Origin: Fimenecus sp045531435
GTDB lineage: Bacteria; Bacillota; Clostridia; Oscillospirales; Acutalibacteraceae
Direction of reading: 5' to 3'
NCBI GenBank assembly: GCA_045531435.1
Contig: JAZSDZ010000118.1
Span: 1 to 25,551, forward strand
Length of the DNA: 25,551 bases
The notes under the pieces are model-generated. The model had not been told where the DNA came from. It saw nothing but the letters and a program-made list of their open reading frames with translations, and made no database searches. This document shows, piece by piece, positions 7,662 through 15,472 of this stretch (its first letter is position 1; each line of letters begins with the position of its first letter). Made by a program: the position numbers and the translations under genes.

Positions 7662-8521
7662 GATATGCCCCTCCCCTCAAAAAGTTTTTTGAGTTCAAGA
7701 TAGCCTTGCTCAACTGTATATATTTTTTCGCTGACAGGATAACCCATCTCACGAAGTTTTATGAAAACTTCAGTAATCTGTGGCACGGAAAGTCCGATTT
7801 CACGAAGCCTTGATGCACGTTCAAAAACCTCATCAACAGTACCAACCATTTCAACTCTTGAGTCATTCATCACAATGACCTTAGTTGCAAAACGGGCAAC
7901 ATCATCCATACTGTGAGAAACGATAAAGACTGTTTTTCCTGTCTTATCACGATAATTTTTAATAAGGGAAAGAATATTCTCTCTGCCCATTGGGTCAAGA
8001 CCACTTGTAGGCTCGTCAAGAATGAGAATTTCAGGCTCCATTGAGATAACACCTGCAATTGCCACTCGTCTTTTTTCGCCTCCTGACAAGTCAAACGGAG
8101 ATTTTAAAAGCATTTCATCAGGAATACCAACATATTTTGCAGCATTTCTTACTCTTTCGTCAGTCTCGCCCTTTGAGAGTCCCATATTTGTCGGACCAAA
8201 AGCGATATCTTTATATACAGTTTCTTCAAACAACTGATATTCGGGATACTGAAAGCAAAGTCCTACACGAAAACGAGCATCGTAAAGTGTTGATTTTGAA
8301 TCGTGGATATTTTTTTCATCAAGAAAAATCTTGCCGTCAGTTGGCTTTAGAAGTCCATTCAGATGCTGTACGAGGGTGCTTTTCCCGGAGCCTGTATGAC
8401 CGATTACGGCTACAAACTCACCCTTATTTATTTCTATATTCACATTGTCAAGTGCGGTGATTTTAAATGGAGTGCCTTCACCATAGACATATGTTAAATT
8501 TTCGGTTTTAAGGTGGGACAT
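7658..8521 (-). CDS. ecfA2: ECF transporter ATP-binding subunit EcfA2
   Basis: One of two ABC ATPases that power ECF vitamin and metal uptake. Walker A GHTGSGKST (41-49), Q-loop Q91 in FQYPEYQLFEETV (the pattern that separates EcfA2 from EcfA1), signature LSGGE (145-149), Walker B with D169-E170, H-loop H203. The C-terminal tail (about 225-287) is the dimer/S-component-module region of the family. Length 287 aa is typical. SD AAAGGT is in the last codons of ecfA1, 2 nt before which the upstream gene ends. It is translated as a unit with ecfA1 and ecfT. Confidence 0.95.
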   Translation of the reverse strand: MSHLKTENLTYVYGEGTPFKITALDNVNIEINKGEFVAVIGHTGSGKSTLVQHLNGLLKPTDGKIFLDEKNIHDSKSTLYDARFRVGLCFQYPEYQLFEETVYKDIAFGPTNMGLSKGETDERVRNAAKYVGIPDEMLLKSPFDLSGGEKRRVAIAGVISMEPEILILDEPTSGLDPMGRENILSLIKNYRDKTGKTVFIVSHSMDDVARFATKVIVMNDSRVEMVGTVDEVFERASRLREIGLSVPQITEVFIKLREMGYPVSEKIYTVEQGYLELKKLFEGRGIS

Positions 8522-8523
8522 TT

Positions 8524-9375
8524 TTACTGACCTTTCAATAATACATCTATATTTTCTACAAATTCATCAATGCTCAACAAGTCATTTTTAAGATTTAATC
8601 CGTCCTGTCTAAGCATTTTTGCAAGTTGACATGTCTGTGGCACATCAAGACCGATGCTACGAATTTTTTCAGTATCTGCAAAAACCTCTTTCGGTGTGCC
8701 ATCCATCAAAAGTCGGCTATCATCCATAACCACAATTCTGTCAGCCTCACAAGCCTCTTCCATATAATGAGTGATAAAAACAACTGTAATACCAAGCTCA
8801 CGATTAAGTCGTTTAATGGCATTCATCACATCACGCCTACCCTCAGGGTCAAGCATTGCTGTCGGCTCGTCAAGAATAATGCAACGAGGCTCCATAGCAA
8901 TAATTCCTGCTATTGCGACACGCTGTTTCTGACCACCTGAAAGTTTGTGTGGCTCGTGATTTTTATATTTATACATACCGACGATTTTTAATGCTTCATC
9001 AACTCGTCTGCGGATTTCAGATGGTTCAACACCAAGATTTTCAGGACCGAATGCAACGTCCTCTTCAACGATTGTTGCAACAATCTGATTATCGGGATTC
9101 TGAAAAACAACGCCCACAGTCTGTTTGATTTTTATATCGTCATCTTCATTTTTTGTATCCATTCCGTCAACTAAAACAGTACCACTTTCAGGAATTAAAA
9201 GACCATTTGCAAGTTTTGCCAACGTGCTTTTTCCCGAGCCGTTGTGACCAAGTATTGCCATAAAGTCGCCTTCATTGATTGTGAGAGAAAAATCCTTTAC
9301 GGCAGGTGCTAAAACAACACTTTCGTCGTCACTATCATATCGGAATGTTACATTTTTAAATTCAATAATACTCAT
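8524..9375 (-). CDS. ecfA1: ECF transporter ATP-binding subunit EcfA1
   Basis: Partner ATPase of EcfA2. Walker A GHNGSGKST (43-51), Q-loop Q92 in FQNPDNQIVATIVEEDVAFG (EcfA1-type), signature LSGGQ (145-149), Walker B with D169-E170, H-loop H203. All catalytic residues are intact, so both nucleotide sites of the heterodimer should be active. The ATG shares one base with the stop codon of the upstream methyltransferase (TAATG), and a GGAG lies 6-7 nt upstream. Length 283 aa is normal. Confidence 0.95.
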   Translation of the reverse strand: MSIIEFKNVTFRYDSDDESVVLAPAVKDFSLTINEGDFMAILGHNGSGKSTLAKLANGLLIPESGTVLVDGMDTKNEDDDIKIKQTVGVVFQNPDNQIVATIVEEDVAFGPENLGVEPSEIRRRVDEALKIVGMYKYKNHEPHKLSGGQKQRVAIAGIIAMEPRCIILDEPTAMLDPEGRRDVMNAIKRLNRELGITVVFITHYMEEACEADRIVVMDDSRLLMDGTPKEVFADTEKIRSIGLDVPQTCQLAKMLRQDGLNLKNDLLSIDEFVENIDVLLKGQ

Positions 9376-10238
9376 TATTTACTCCAAATTGCTGATGCAC
9401 CACAAGGAAGCACAAGTCCGTTTTCAGTAGCACGAAGTCCTATTTCACTTCCTGTTACTTTACCGCCATAACGCTTTTTCACAACAGAACCAAGTATGTA
9501 CTCCATAACGGATGGGCTAAGTCCCGTTGTATAAGAGTTTATAAGTACCATAAGCGGGTCATCGGATAAAACCTGACTACATAGCTCAACAAAGCCGTAA
9601 ACTTCATTTTCAAGCTTCCAAACCTCACCACCCGGACCTCTGCCATATGATGGTGGGTCCATAATGATAATATCGTATTTATTTCCACGACGGATTTCAC
9701 GCTGAACGAATTTAATACAATCGTCAACAATCCATCGAACAGACTTATCAGCAACACCTGATGAAAATGCGTTTTCCTTTGCCCAGAGTGTCATGCCCTT
9801 TGAAGCATCAACGTGGCATACAGAAGCACCTGCTTTAAGTGCAGAAACGGTAGCACCACCTGTGTATGCAAAGAGATTAAGCACCTTAACCTCACGACCT
9901 GCATTTTTAATGATTTCAGCAGTCAAATCCCAGTTTACAGCCTGTTCAGGGAAAAGACCTGTATGCTTAAAGCCCATTGTTTTTATATTAAAAGTCAAGT
10001 CACGATAGCCTATTGTCCAGAAATCAGGAATTTTGTTTCTGATTTCCCAATTACCGCCACCTGTCTGTGAACGATGATAAATCGCATCGGCTTTTTTCCA
10101 CAATGGATTTTTCTTTTCTGTTTTCCATATAACCTGTGGGTCGGGACGAATTAAAGTTATATTACCCCAGCGTTCAAGTCGTTCACCACAAGAACAATCA
10201 ATAAGTTCATAATCCTTCCAATTATCGGCAACTCGCAT
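9375..10238 (-). CDS. Class I SAM-dependent methyltransferase, RlmI/RlmK-like
   Basis: Predicted S-adenosylmethionine-dependent methyltransferase acting on nucleic acid, most likely rRNA. The Rossmann core is clear: motif I VLNLFAYTGGAT (119-130), the acidic end of strand 2 HVDASKG (142-148), and catalytic motif IV DPPSYGRG (194-201), as in the RlmI/RlmK group (COG1092-like). GLFPEQ (95-100) is also a family motif. The N-terminal part (1-85) is short and no PUA domain is evident, so it is smaller than RlmI (287 against about 396 aa). The target base is unknown. SD AAAGG overlaps the end of glmM. It sits between glmM and the ECF module with a 1-base overlap on the downstream side. Confidence 0.85.
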   Translation of the reverse strand: MRVADNWKDYELIDCSCGERLERWGNITLIRPDPQVIWKTEKKNPLWKKADAIYHRSQTGGGNWEIRNKIPDFWTIGYRDLTFNIKTMGFKHTGLFPEQAVNWDLTAEIIKNAGREVKVLNLFAYTGGATVSALKAGASVCHVDASKGMTLWAKENAFSSGVADKSVRWIVDDCIKFVQREIRRGNKYDIIIMDPPSYGRGPGGEVWKLENEVYGFVELCSQVLSDDPLMVLINSYTTGLSPSVMEYILGSVVKKRYGGKVTGSEIGLRATENGLVLPCGASAIWSK

Positions 10239-10239
10239 T

Positions 10240-11592
10240 TTATACTAACCTTTCCCTTACAACCTGAGCAACACTTTCGCCCAATTCATTAATTTTATCT
10301 AAATCCTTACCTTCGAGCATAACACGGACAAGTGGCTCTGTACCTGAAAGACGAACGAGAATTCTTCCGTCATTTCCTAATTTTTCTTCAACCTGTTTTA
10401 TTGCATTCTGTACTTCTTTATCCTTAGGGAACTGTGCTTTACCAAAGTTTGAAACACGGACATTTATAAGCACCTGTGGATAAACTTCCATTTCATCGGC
10501 AAGTTCTTTAAGTGTTTTTCCTGTATCTTTTACAACTGCAAGTAACTGAATTGCAGAAAGTTGTCCGTCACCTGTTGTTGCGTGTTCAAGGAAAATAATG
10601 TGTCCTGACTGCTCACCTCCGATACTGTAACCATTTGATACCATATTTTCAAGCACATAACGGTCACCGACCTTGGTTTTTTCACAATAAATTCCGTTTT
10701 CTTCACAAAATCTGAAAAATCCCATATTACTCATTACAGTAACAACGGCAGTATCTTTTTTCAGTTTTCCAAGTTGTTTCATATGCTTTGCACAAATTGC
10801 GATGCATTTATCACCGTCAACAAATTCACCTGTATGGTCAACAGCCAACATTCTGTCAGCATCACCATCAAAGGCAAAGCCCATATGACAGTTATTTTCT
10901 ATAACATATTTCTGAAGATTTTCAAGATGTGTTGAGCCACAATTCTCATTTATATTCACGCCGTCAGGCTCTGCACTTATAACAACCACATCAGCACCAA
11001 GTCTTGTAAAAACTTCCTTTGCTGAAACACTTGATGAGCCATTTGCACAATCAAGGGCAATTTTATAGCCTTCAAAACTCATATCTGTTATTGACAAAAG
11101 ATGTTCAATATAGTCAGCAACGGCATCATCTGCTCTCGACACTCTGCCAACCTCACCACCTATTGGTGTTGGAATTTCTATCACATTATCAAGTATGATT
11201 TCTTCGATTTCATTTTCAAGTTCATCAGGCAATTTATAGCCGTTTGACTGAAAAATTTTAATTCCATTATATTCACAAGGATTATGAGATGCAGAAATCA
11301 TAACACCTGCATCACAGTTGTATTCACGGACTAAAAACGCCACTGCAGGAGTTGGCACAACGCCTAACTGTAAAACATCTGCACCAACTGAACAAAGACC
11401 CGCTGTAATAGCACTTTCAAGCATTTGCGACGACGCACGGGTATCCATTCCTATAAGAACCTTTGGCTTTTTACCATTAAGATTTTTACTGAGCACCACA
11501 GCGGCTGCTCTGCCTATTTGCATTGATAATTCACAAGTAAGTTCAGTATTTGCGATGCCACGAGCACCATCAGTGCCGAAAAGTCTGCCCAT
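10240..11592 (-). CDS. glmM: Phosphoglucosamine mutase
   Basis: Interconverts glucosamine-6-phosphate and glucosamine-1-phosphate, feeding UDP-GlcNAc and peptidoglycan synthesis. It has four domains as in the alpha-D-phosphohexomutases. The phosphoserine loop is SASHNP with catalytic S102. The Mg2+ loop is DGDADR (D242, D244, D246). The sugar loop is GEQSGH (326-331). The C-terminal phosphate-binding loop is RLSGTEP, about 30 residues from the end. The N-terminus MGRLFGTDGARG is diagnostic of GlmM rather than a phosphomannomutase. Length 450 aa is normal. SD AAGGAG lies 8 nt from the ATG, 12 nt after ruvB. Confidence 0.97.
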   Translation of the reverse strand: MGRLFGTDGARGIANTELTCELSMQIGRAAAVVLSKNLNGKKPKVLIGMDTRASSQMLESAITAGLCSVGADVLQLGVVPTPAVAFLVREYNCDAGVMISASHNPCEYNGIKIFQSNGYKLPDELENEIEEIILDNVIEIPTPIGGEVGRVSRADDAVADYIEHLLSITDMSFEGYKIALDCANGSSSVSAKEVFTRLGADVVVISAEPDGVNINENCGSTHLENLQKYVIENNCHMGFAFDGDADRMLAVDHTGEFVDGDKCIAICAKHMKQLGKLKKDTAVVTVMSNMGFFRFCEENGIYCEKTKVGDRYVLENMVSNGYSIGGEQSGHIIFLEHATTGDGQLSAIQLLAVVKDTGKTLKELADEMEVYPQVLINVRVSNFGKAQFPKDKEVQNAIKQVEEKLGNDGRILVRLSGTEPLVRVMLEGKDLDKINELGESVAQVVRERLV

Positions 11593-11604
11593 AAAACAAT
11601 CTCC

Positions 11605-12624
11605 TTATAAAAGTGATGTCTGACTATCTAACCCTAAATGTTTATAAGCTAATGGTGTTACAACTCTGCCACGAGGTGTTTTTGCCAAAAAACCAATCTG
11701 CATAAGATATGGTTCATAAACATCTTCGATAGTAACTGCTTCTTCACCTATTGTTGCTGCAATCGTTTCAAGTCCAACAGGACCACCATTGAAATTACGA
11801 ATCATAGTTGTAAGCATAAGTCTGTCAATATTGTCAAGACCGATTTCGTCAATTTCCATTCTGCCTAATGCTATTTTTGCATTATCCTCACTGATTATAC
11901 CATTACTCATAACCTGAGCAAAATCCCTTGCTCGTTTTAAGAGTCGGTTTGCAATACGAGGTGTACCACGGGAACGGGATGCAATTTCCAATGCACCACC
12001 ATCGTCAGCATATATATCAAGAATTCCTGCACTTCGCTTTACAATTTGTGACAATTCTTCGGGAGTGTAAAGTTCAAGTCTTAAAATAACACCAAATCTG
12101 TCACGAAGCGGAGCGGTAAGCTGACCTGCACGGGTTGTAGCACCAACAAGAGTAAATCTTGGTAAATCAAGACGGATACTTCTTGCAGACGGGCCTTTAC
12201 CAATGATAATGTCGAGAGCATTATCCTCCATAGCGGGATAAAGGACTTCTTCAACTGCACGGGAAAGACGATGAATTTCGTCAATAAAAAGCACATCACC
12301 ATCGTTTAGATTTGTAAGAAGTGCGGCAAGGTCACCGGGTTTTTCAATTGCAGGGCCTGATGTTACACGAATCTGTACACCCATTTCATTTGCAATAATA
12401 CCTGCCAGAGTAGTTTTACCAAGGCCCGGAGGGCCATAAAGTAAAACGTGGTCAAGAGTGTCCCCTCTGTTTTTTGCTGCTTCAATATATATTTTTAAAT
12501 TTTCTTTAACCTTTTCCTGCCCGATATATTCATTTAAGCATTTCGGTCTTAACGAAAGTTCAATATCGTGGTCAGTTTCTGTAAATCCCGGAGTCATTAT
12601 TCTGTTTTCATTATCGAAATCCAT
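11605..12624 (-). CDS. ruvB: Holliday junction branch migration ATPase RuvB
   Basis: AAA+ motor that, with RuvA, drives branch migration of Holliday junctions. Walker A GPPGLGKTT (64-72), Walker B with D115-E116 in LFIDEIHRL, sensor 1 GATTR (161-165), arginine-finger region LRDRFG, and a C-terminal winged helix with TPRGR. The N-terminal RPKCLNEYIGQ matches the family. Length 339 aa is typical. A strong SD (AAGGAGGA) spans the end of ruvA. It is translated between ruvA and glmM with 12-nt gaps. Confidence 0.98.
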   Translation of the reverse strand: MDFDNENRIMTPGFTETDHDIELSLRPKCLNEYIGQEKVKENLKIYIEAAKNRGDTLDHVLLYGPPGLGKTTLAGIIANEMGVQIRVTSGPAIEKPGDLAALLTNLNDGDVLFIDEIHRLSRAVEEVLYPAMEDNALDIIIGKGPSARSIRLDLPRFTLVGATTRAGQLTAPLRDRFGVILRLELYTPEELSQIVKRSAGILDIYADDGGALEIASRSRGTPRIANRLLKRARDFAQVMSNGIISEDNAKIALGRMEIDEIGLDNIDRLMLTTMIRNFNGGPVGLETIAATIGEEAVTIEDVYEPYLMQIGFLAKTPRGRVVTPLAYKHLGLDSQTSLL

Positions 12625-12636
12625 TTTAAATCCTCC

Positions 12637-13242
12637 TTAACCCAATGAAAGCATTTTTAATGCCTGTTTAATAATTTCTTCAACTGAAAGTGATGAATTA
12701 ATTTTGCTTACAGCCACACTTGCATCACTCTGTGAATAGCCGAGCATTTCAAGTGCTGCAACAGCCTCAGCAGTATTTGAATGTTCAAGTGTTGAGCTGA
12801 CTGCAGAAAGGTCAATTGACGAAGCAGTCGCACCCATAGTTTTTCCGACTTTGTCCTTTAATTCCATACAAATTCGCTGTGCAAGTTTAGGACCGACACC
12901 ATTTGCCTTTGTAAGTGCTTTGTGGTCACCTGATGCAATACTCAATGCGATTTTGTCAGGAGTCATTTCCGAAAGAATCGCAAGTCCCATTTTAGGGCCT
13001 ACACCGTTAACTGTAATGAGCATTTTGAAGCAATCCATTTCAGTTTTATCGTAAAATCCGAAAAGTTCCATCGCATCTTCCCTGACATTTAAATATGTGT
13101 AAAGAGTGACTTTCATTCCCATTGATGCACATTTTTGTGAAGTTGTAAGAGTAGTCATACAACGAAATGCAACACCATTCACATCAACACAGACAGTATT
13201 AGCATCAAAGTCAACTACATTTCCTGTTACTGAATAAATCAT
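12637..13242 (-). CDS. ruvA: Holliday junction-binding protein RuvA
   Basis: Tetrameric DNA-binding protein that holds the four-way junction and loads RuvB. Domains in order: N-terminal OB fold (1-63), two helix-hairpin-helix motifs with NGVGPK at about 79-84 and 114-119, a Ser/Ala-rich flexible linker (about 135-160), and a C-terminal three-helix domain that binds RuvB (about 160-201). Length 201 aa is typical. SD AAAGGA lies in the end of ruvC. Confidence 0.97.
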   Translation of the reverse strand: MIYSVTGNVVDFDANTVCVDVNGVAFRCMTTLTTSQKCASMGMKVTLYTYLNVREDAMELFGFYDKTEMDCFKMLITVNGVGPKMGLAILSEMTPDKIALSIASGDHKALTKANGVGPKLAQRICMELKDKVGKTMGATASSIDLSAVSSTLEHSNTAEAVAALEMLGYSQSDASVAVSKINSSLSVEEIIKQALKMLSLG

Positions 13243-13254
13243 AATAAAATTCCT

Positions 13255-13755
13255 TTATTTCAACTTGTTTAATCTTCCCATAAGTGAGCCACTTGCATGC
13301 GCGTGGCAGATTGCCATTGCAAGTGCATCAGCAGTATCGTCAGGCTTTGGAATTTTTTCAAGATTCAAAATAACCCTTGTCATTTCCTGAACCTGTTTTT
13401 TTTCTGCTCTGCCGTATCCCACAACGCTCTGTTTCACCTGTAAAGGTGTATATTCAAAAATCGGCAGGCTGTTCTTTTGTGCAGCAAGGTTAATGACTCC
13501 CCTTGCCTGTGCAACGTCGATAACTGTTTTTGCGTTGGTATTATAGAACAGTTTTTCGATTGCCATAGCATCAGGTTTATATTTATAAATTATGTCCTGT
13601 ATTCCGTCATATACCATTTCAAGTCGCTCATTAAATGGTGTTTTTGCCTCAGTTGTAACTGCACCAAAAGCTATTACCTGAAAACGATTTGCCGTGTAGT
13701 CAATTACACCCCAACCGACTATTGCATAGCCGGGGTCGATACCTAAAATTATCAT
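13255..13755 (-). CDS. ruvC: Holliday junction resolvase RuvC
   Basis: Endonuclease that cuts Holliday junctions symmetrically. The four metal-binding acids are present: D7 (GIDPG), E67 (AIEKLF), D140 and D143 (PDDTADALA). The RNase H-like fold opening MIILGIDPGYAIVGWG is diagnostic. Length 166 aa is normal. SD GAGG lies about 9 nt before the ATG. It is the first gene of the long operon, behind a strong promoter. Confidence 0.98.
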   Translation of the reverse strand: MIILGIDPGYAIVGWGVIDYTANRFQVIAFGAVTTEAKTPFNERLEMVYDGIQDIIYKYKPDAMAIEKLFYNTNAKTVIDVAQARGVINLAAQKNSLPIFEYTPLQVKQSVVGYGRAEKKQVQEMTRVILNLEKIPKPDDTADALAMAICHAHASGSLMGRLNKLK

Positions 13756-13784
13756 GACATACTACCTCACTATATAATCAACTG

Positions 13785-13813
13785 ATTATAACATATTACA
13801 TTATAAATGGCAA
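13785..13813 (-). promoter_or_regulatory. Sigma-A promoter of the ruvC-clpE operon
   Basis: TTGCCA (13808-13813), a 17-bp spacer and a perfect TATAAT (13785-13790) on the minus strand. The predicted start is near 13778, giving a leader of about 22 nt before ruvC. Confidence 0.85.
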
Positions 13814-13814
13814 G

Positions 13815-13841
13815 AAAAAAGGGACTCAAAAAGTCCCTTTT
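13815..13841 (-). terminator. Bidirectional intrinsic terminator upstream of the ruvC promoter
   Basis: GGGACT (13821-13826) and AGTCCC (13832-13837) pair around a 5-nt loop. The hairpin is flanked by six A on one side and four T on the other, so it works best for minus-strand transcripts (T6). It ends the transcript of the small peptide gene and insulates ruvC. Confidence 0.85.
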
Positions 13842-13887
13842 ACACATAATTTTCAGTTTGTTAATATTTTGAAAATATAGCAATAAT

Positions 13888-14001
13888 CTAAATACTTAAT
13901 ATACACTTCAATAATTTTTTTATTATAACAAAACACAACTTTAACAAACTTGCAATTCCAAAGAGCATTGCTGCTAAAATTACTAAAATTGTCTTATACA
14001 T
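13888..14001 (-). CDS. Small hydrophobic peptide, 37 aa, function unknown
   Basis: A short ORF below usual length cut-offs. AGGAGG (14011-14016) lies 9 nt before the ATG at 14001, as strong an SD as any in the window. The product starts MYKTILVILAAMLFGIASLL: one hydrophobic helix (about 4-20), then a second amphipathic stretch with K21, K29, K30, K33 and two Cys (23, 33 region), ending ILSI. It resembles in outline small membrane peptides such as type I toxins or holin-like peptides, but I recognise no family. It lies between two terminators (14082-14106 upstream, 13815-13841 downstream), so it should have its own transcript. A TATAAA upstream is the only -10 candidate and has no good -35. 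No sequence homology can be tested here. Confidence 0.5.
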   Translation of the reverse strand: MYKTILVILAAMLFGIASLLKLCFVIIKKLLKCILSI

Positions 14002-14074
14002 TTCTAAACTCCTCCTATATACCGTTTGTATTTTATATGGAAATTGTTTTTGAAATGATTTTAAAATGTTTGAG

Positions 14075-14145
14075 AATTGTTAAAAAGGGTGATTCGTGAA
14101 TCACCCCTACAATTACAAATTACGCATTACGAATTGCGAATTATT
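14075..14145. repeat. Palindrome plus five 7-bp tandem copies (AATTACG) at the der 3' end
   Basis: Outer arms AATTGT (14075-14080) and ACAATT (14109-14114) flank the terminator hairpin. Beside it are five tandem 7-mers: AATTACA, AATTACG, CATTACG, AATTGCG, AATTATT (14111-14145). The last copy contains the der stop codon. The layout suggests an intergenic repeat element inserted or expanded exactly at the gene end. Confidence 0.55.
14082..14106 (-). terminator. Terminator after der
   Basis: GGGTGATT (14087-14094) and AATCACCC (14099-14106) form a perfect 8-bp stem with a 4-nt loop. On the minus strand TTTTT (14082-14086) follows. It lies about 35 nt after the der stop codon. Confidence 0.8.
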
Positions 14146-15472
14146 TTTTGTTGTTTTTGTCGCGTTCGCGGATAACGAATCGTGTTGGTGTACCTTCAAG
14201 ACCGAAAACTTCACGAATCTGGTTATCAATGTAACGCTGATAGCTGTAATGGAACAAGTCCTTATTATTCACAAAGCACACAAATGTTGGTGGTCGTGTT
14301 GACGCCTGAGTCATATAGTAAATTTTAAGGCGTTTGCCTTTATCTGATGGTGGCTGAACACGAGCAGTTGCATTTGCCAAAACATCATTGAGCTTACCTG
14401 TTGAAATTCTCATAGCATTCTGGCTGTCAACGAATTTAATAAGTTCAAAAAGTCGGTCAATTCTCTGTCCTGTTTTTGCAGAAATAAAAATAATCGGAGC
14501 ATAGCTCATAAATGAAAAATCGACCATAAGTTTTTTACGGTATTTGTCCATTGTCTGGCCGTCTTTTTCCACTAAATCCCATTTATTTACTGCAATAATA
14601 CACGCTTTACCAAGCTCATGCGCAATACCTGCAACCTTTGAATCCTGTTCTGTAAAGCCCTCTGCAGCATCAATCATAATAACACAGACATCTGCGCGTT
14701 CCACAGCCATTCTCGCACGAATAATTGAATACTTTTCAATCTGGTCATCAACCTTACTTTTACGACGGAGACCTGCTGTGTCAATGAACATAAATGAGCC
14801 ATGCTCATTATCAATATATGTGTCAGTTGCATCTCTTGTTGTACCTGCGATATTTGAAACGATGACGCGTTCTTCACCTGCGATTTTATTGATAAGTGAA
14901 GATTTACCTGCATTTGGTTTGCCAATAACAGCAACCTTTACAGTATCGTTTTCTTCTTCAGCTTCGGTTTCTTCAGGAAGGTATTCAAGGACTTTGTCAA
15001 GCAAGTCACCTGTACCGTGACCGTGTGCAGCAGAAACCTGAATAGGGTCACCAAGACCTAGATTGTAGAATTCATAAAACTCTGCAGGTGGCTCACCCAA
15101 TGAGTCAGCCTTATTAACACAGAGAATAATCGGCTTATTGCTCTTAATAAGCATTGTTGCAACTTCTTCATCAGTAGCCACAACACCTGTACGCACGTCA
15201 GTTACAAAAATAATAACATCGGCACTATCAATGGCAAGCTGTGCCTGACGACGCATCTGTGACAAAATAATATCGTCTGAATATGGCTCAATACCACCTG
15301 TATCAATGAGCAACATCTCATGACCGAGCCATTCGCAGTCACCGTAAATTCTATCTCGGGTTACACCGGGTGTATCGTCAACGATTGAGAGTCGCTTGCC
15401 TATAAGCTTATTAAAAAGTGTACTTTTACCAACGTTGGGACGACCAACGATTGCTATAACGGGTTTTGCCAT
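14141..15472 (-). CDS. der: Ribosome-associated GTPase Der (EngA)
   Basis: Tandem-domain GTPase needed for 50S ribosomal subunit assembly. GTPase domain 1: P-loop GRPNVGKS (10-17), DTGG (57-60), NKAD (120-123). GTPase domain 2: P-loop GKPNAGKS (184-191), DTAG (231-234), NKWD near 296. A C-terminal KH-like domain follows. The two domains are joined by an acidic linker (about 167-177). Length 443 aa is typical. The ATG overlaps the stop of the DUF512 gene by one base (TAATG), with GGGTGA 4-5 nt upstream. DUF512 beside der is a recurring clostridial arrangement (from memory). Confidence 0.98.
   Translation of the reverse strand: MAKPVIAIVGRPNVGKSTLFNKLIGKRLSIVDDTPGVTRDRIYGDCEWLGHEMLLIDTGGIEPYSDDIILSQMRRQAQLAIDSADVIIFVTDVRTGVVATDEEVATMLIKSNKPIILCVNKADSLGEPPAEFYEFYNLGLGDPIQVSAAHGHGTGDLLDKVLEYLPEETEAEEENDTVKVAVIGKPNAGKSSLINKIAGEERVIVSNIAGTTRDATDTYIDNEHGSFMFIDTAGLRRKSKVDDQIEKYSIIRARMAVERADVCVIMIDAAEGFTEQDSKVAGIAHELGKACIIAVNKWDLVEKDGQTMDKYRKKLMVDFSFMSYAPIIFISAKTGQRIDRLFELIKFVDSQNAMRISTGKLNDVLANATARVQPPSDKGKRLKIYYMTQASTRPPTFVCFVNNKDLFHYSYQRYIDNQIREVFGLEGTPTRFVIRERDKNNKK

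Larger units (their letters stand above)
13842..14140. other. Gene-sparse gap between der and ruvC
   Basis: The whole gap between der and the ruvC start (13756-14140) contains, in order from ruvC: promoter, terminator, an AT-rich inverted repeat (13864-13878), the 37-aa peptide gene, a palindrome with terminator character and a 7-bp tandem repeat. I see no tRNA, riboswitch or longer ORF on either strand. Confidence 0.6.

Noticed and set aside
13842..14001. Type I toxin-antitoxin module with an antisense RNA over the 37-aa peptide
   Set aside because: I looked for a plus-strand promoter in the region and found only weak boxes (for example TTGAAA near 13870 without a good -10). The peptide remains of unknown type.
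14544..15020. 158-codon plus-strand ORF opposite der
   Set aside because: It is antisense to conserved GTPase motifs, has no SD and has a Ser/Ile-rich composition typical of a reversed frame. The same holds for plus-strand ORFs at 3104-3523, 8059-8460 and 24965-25324.
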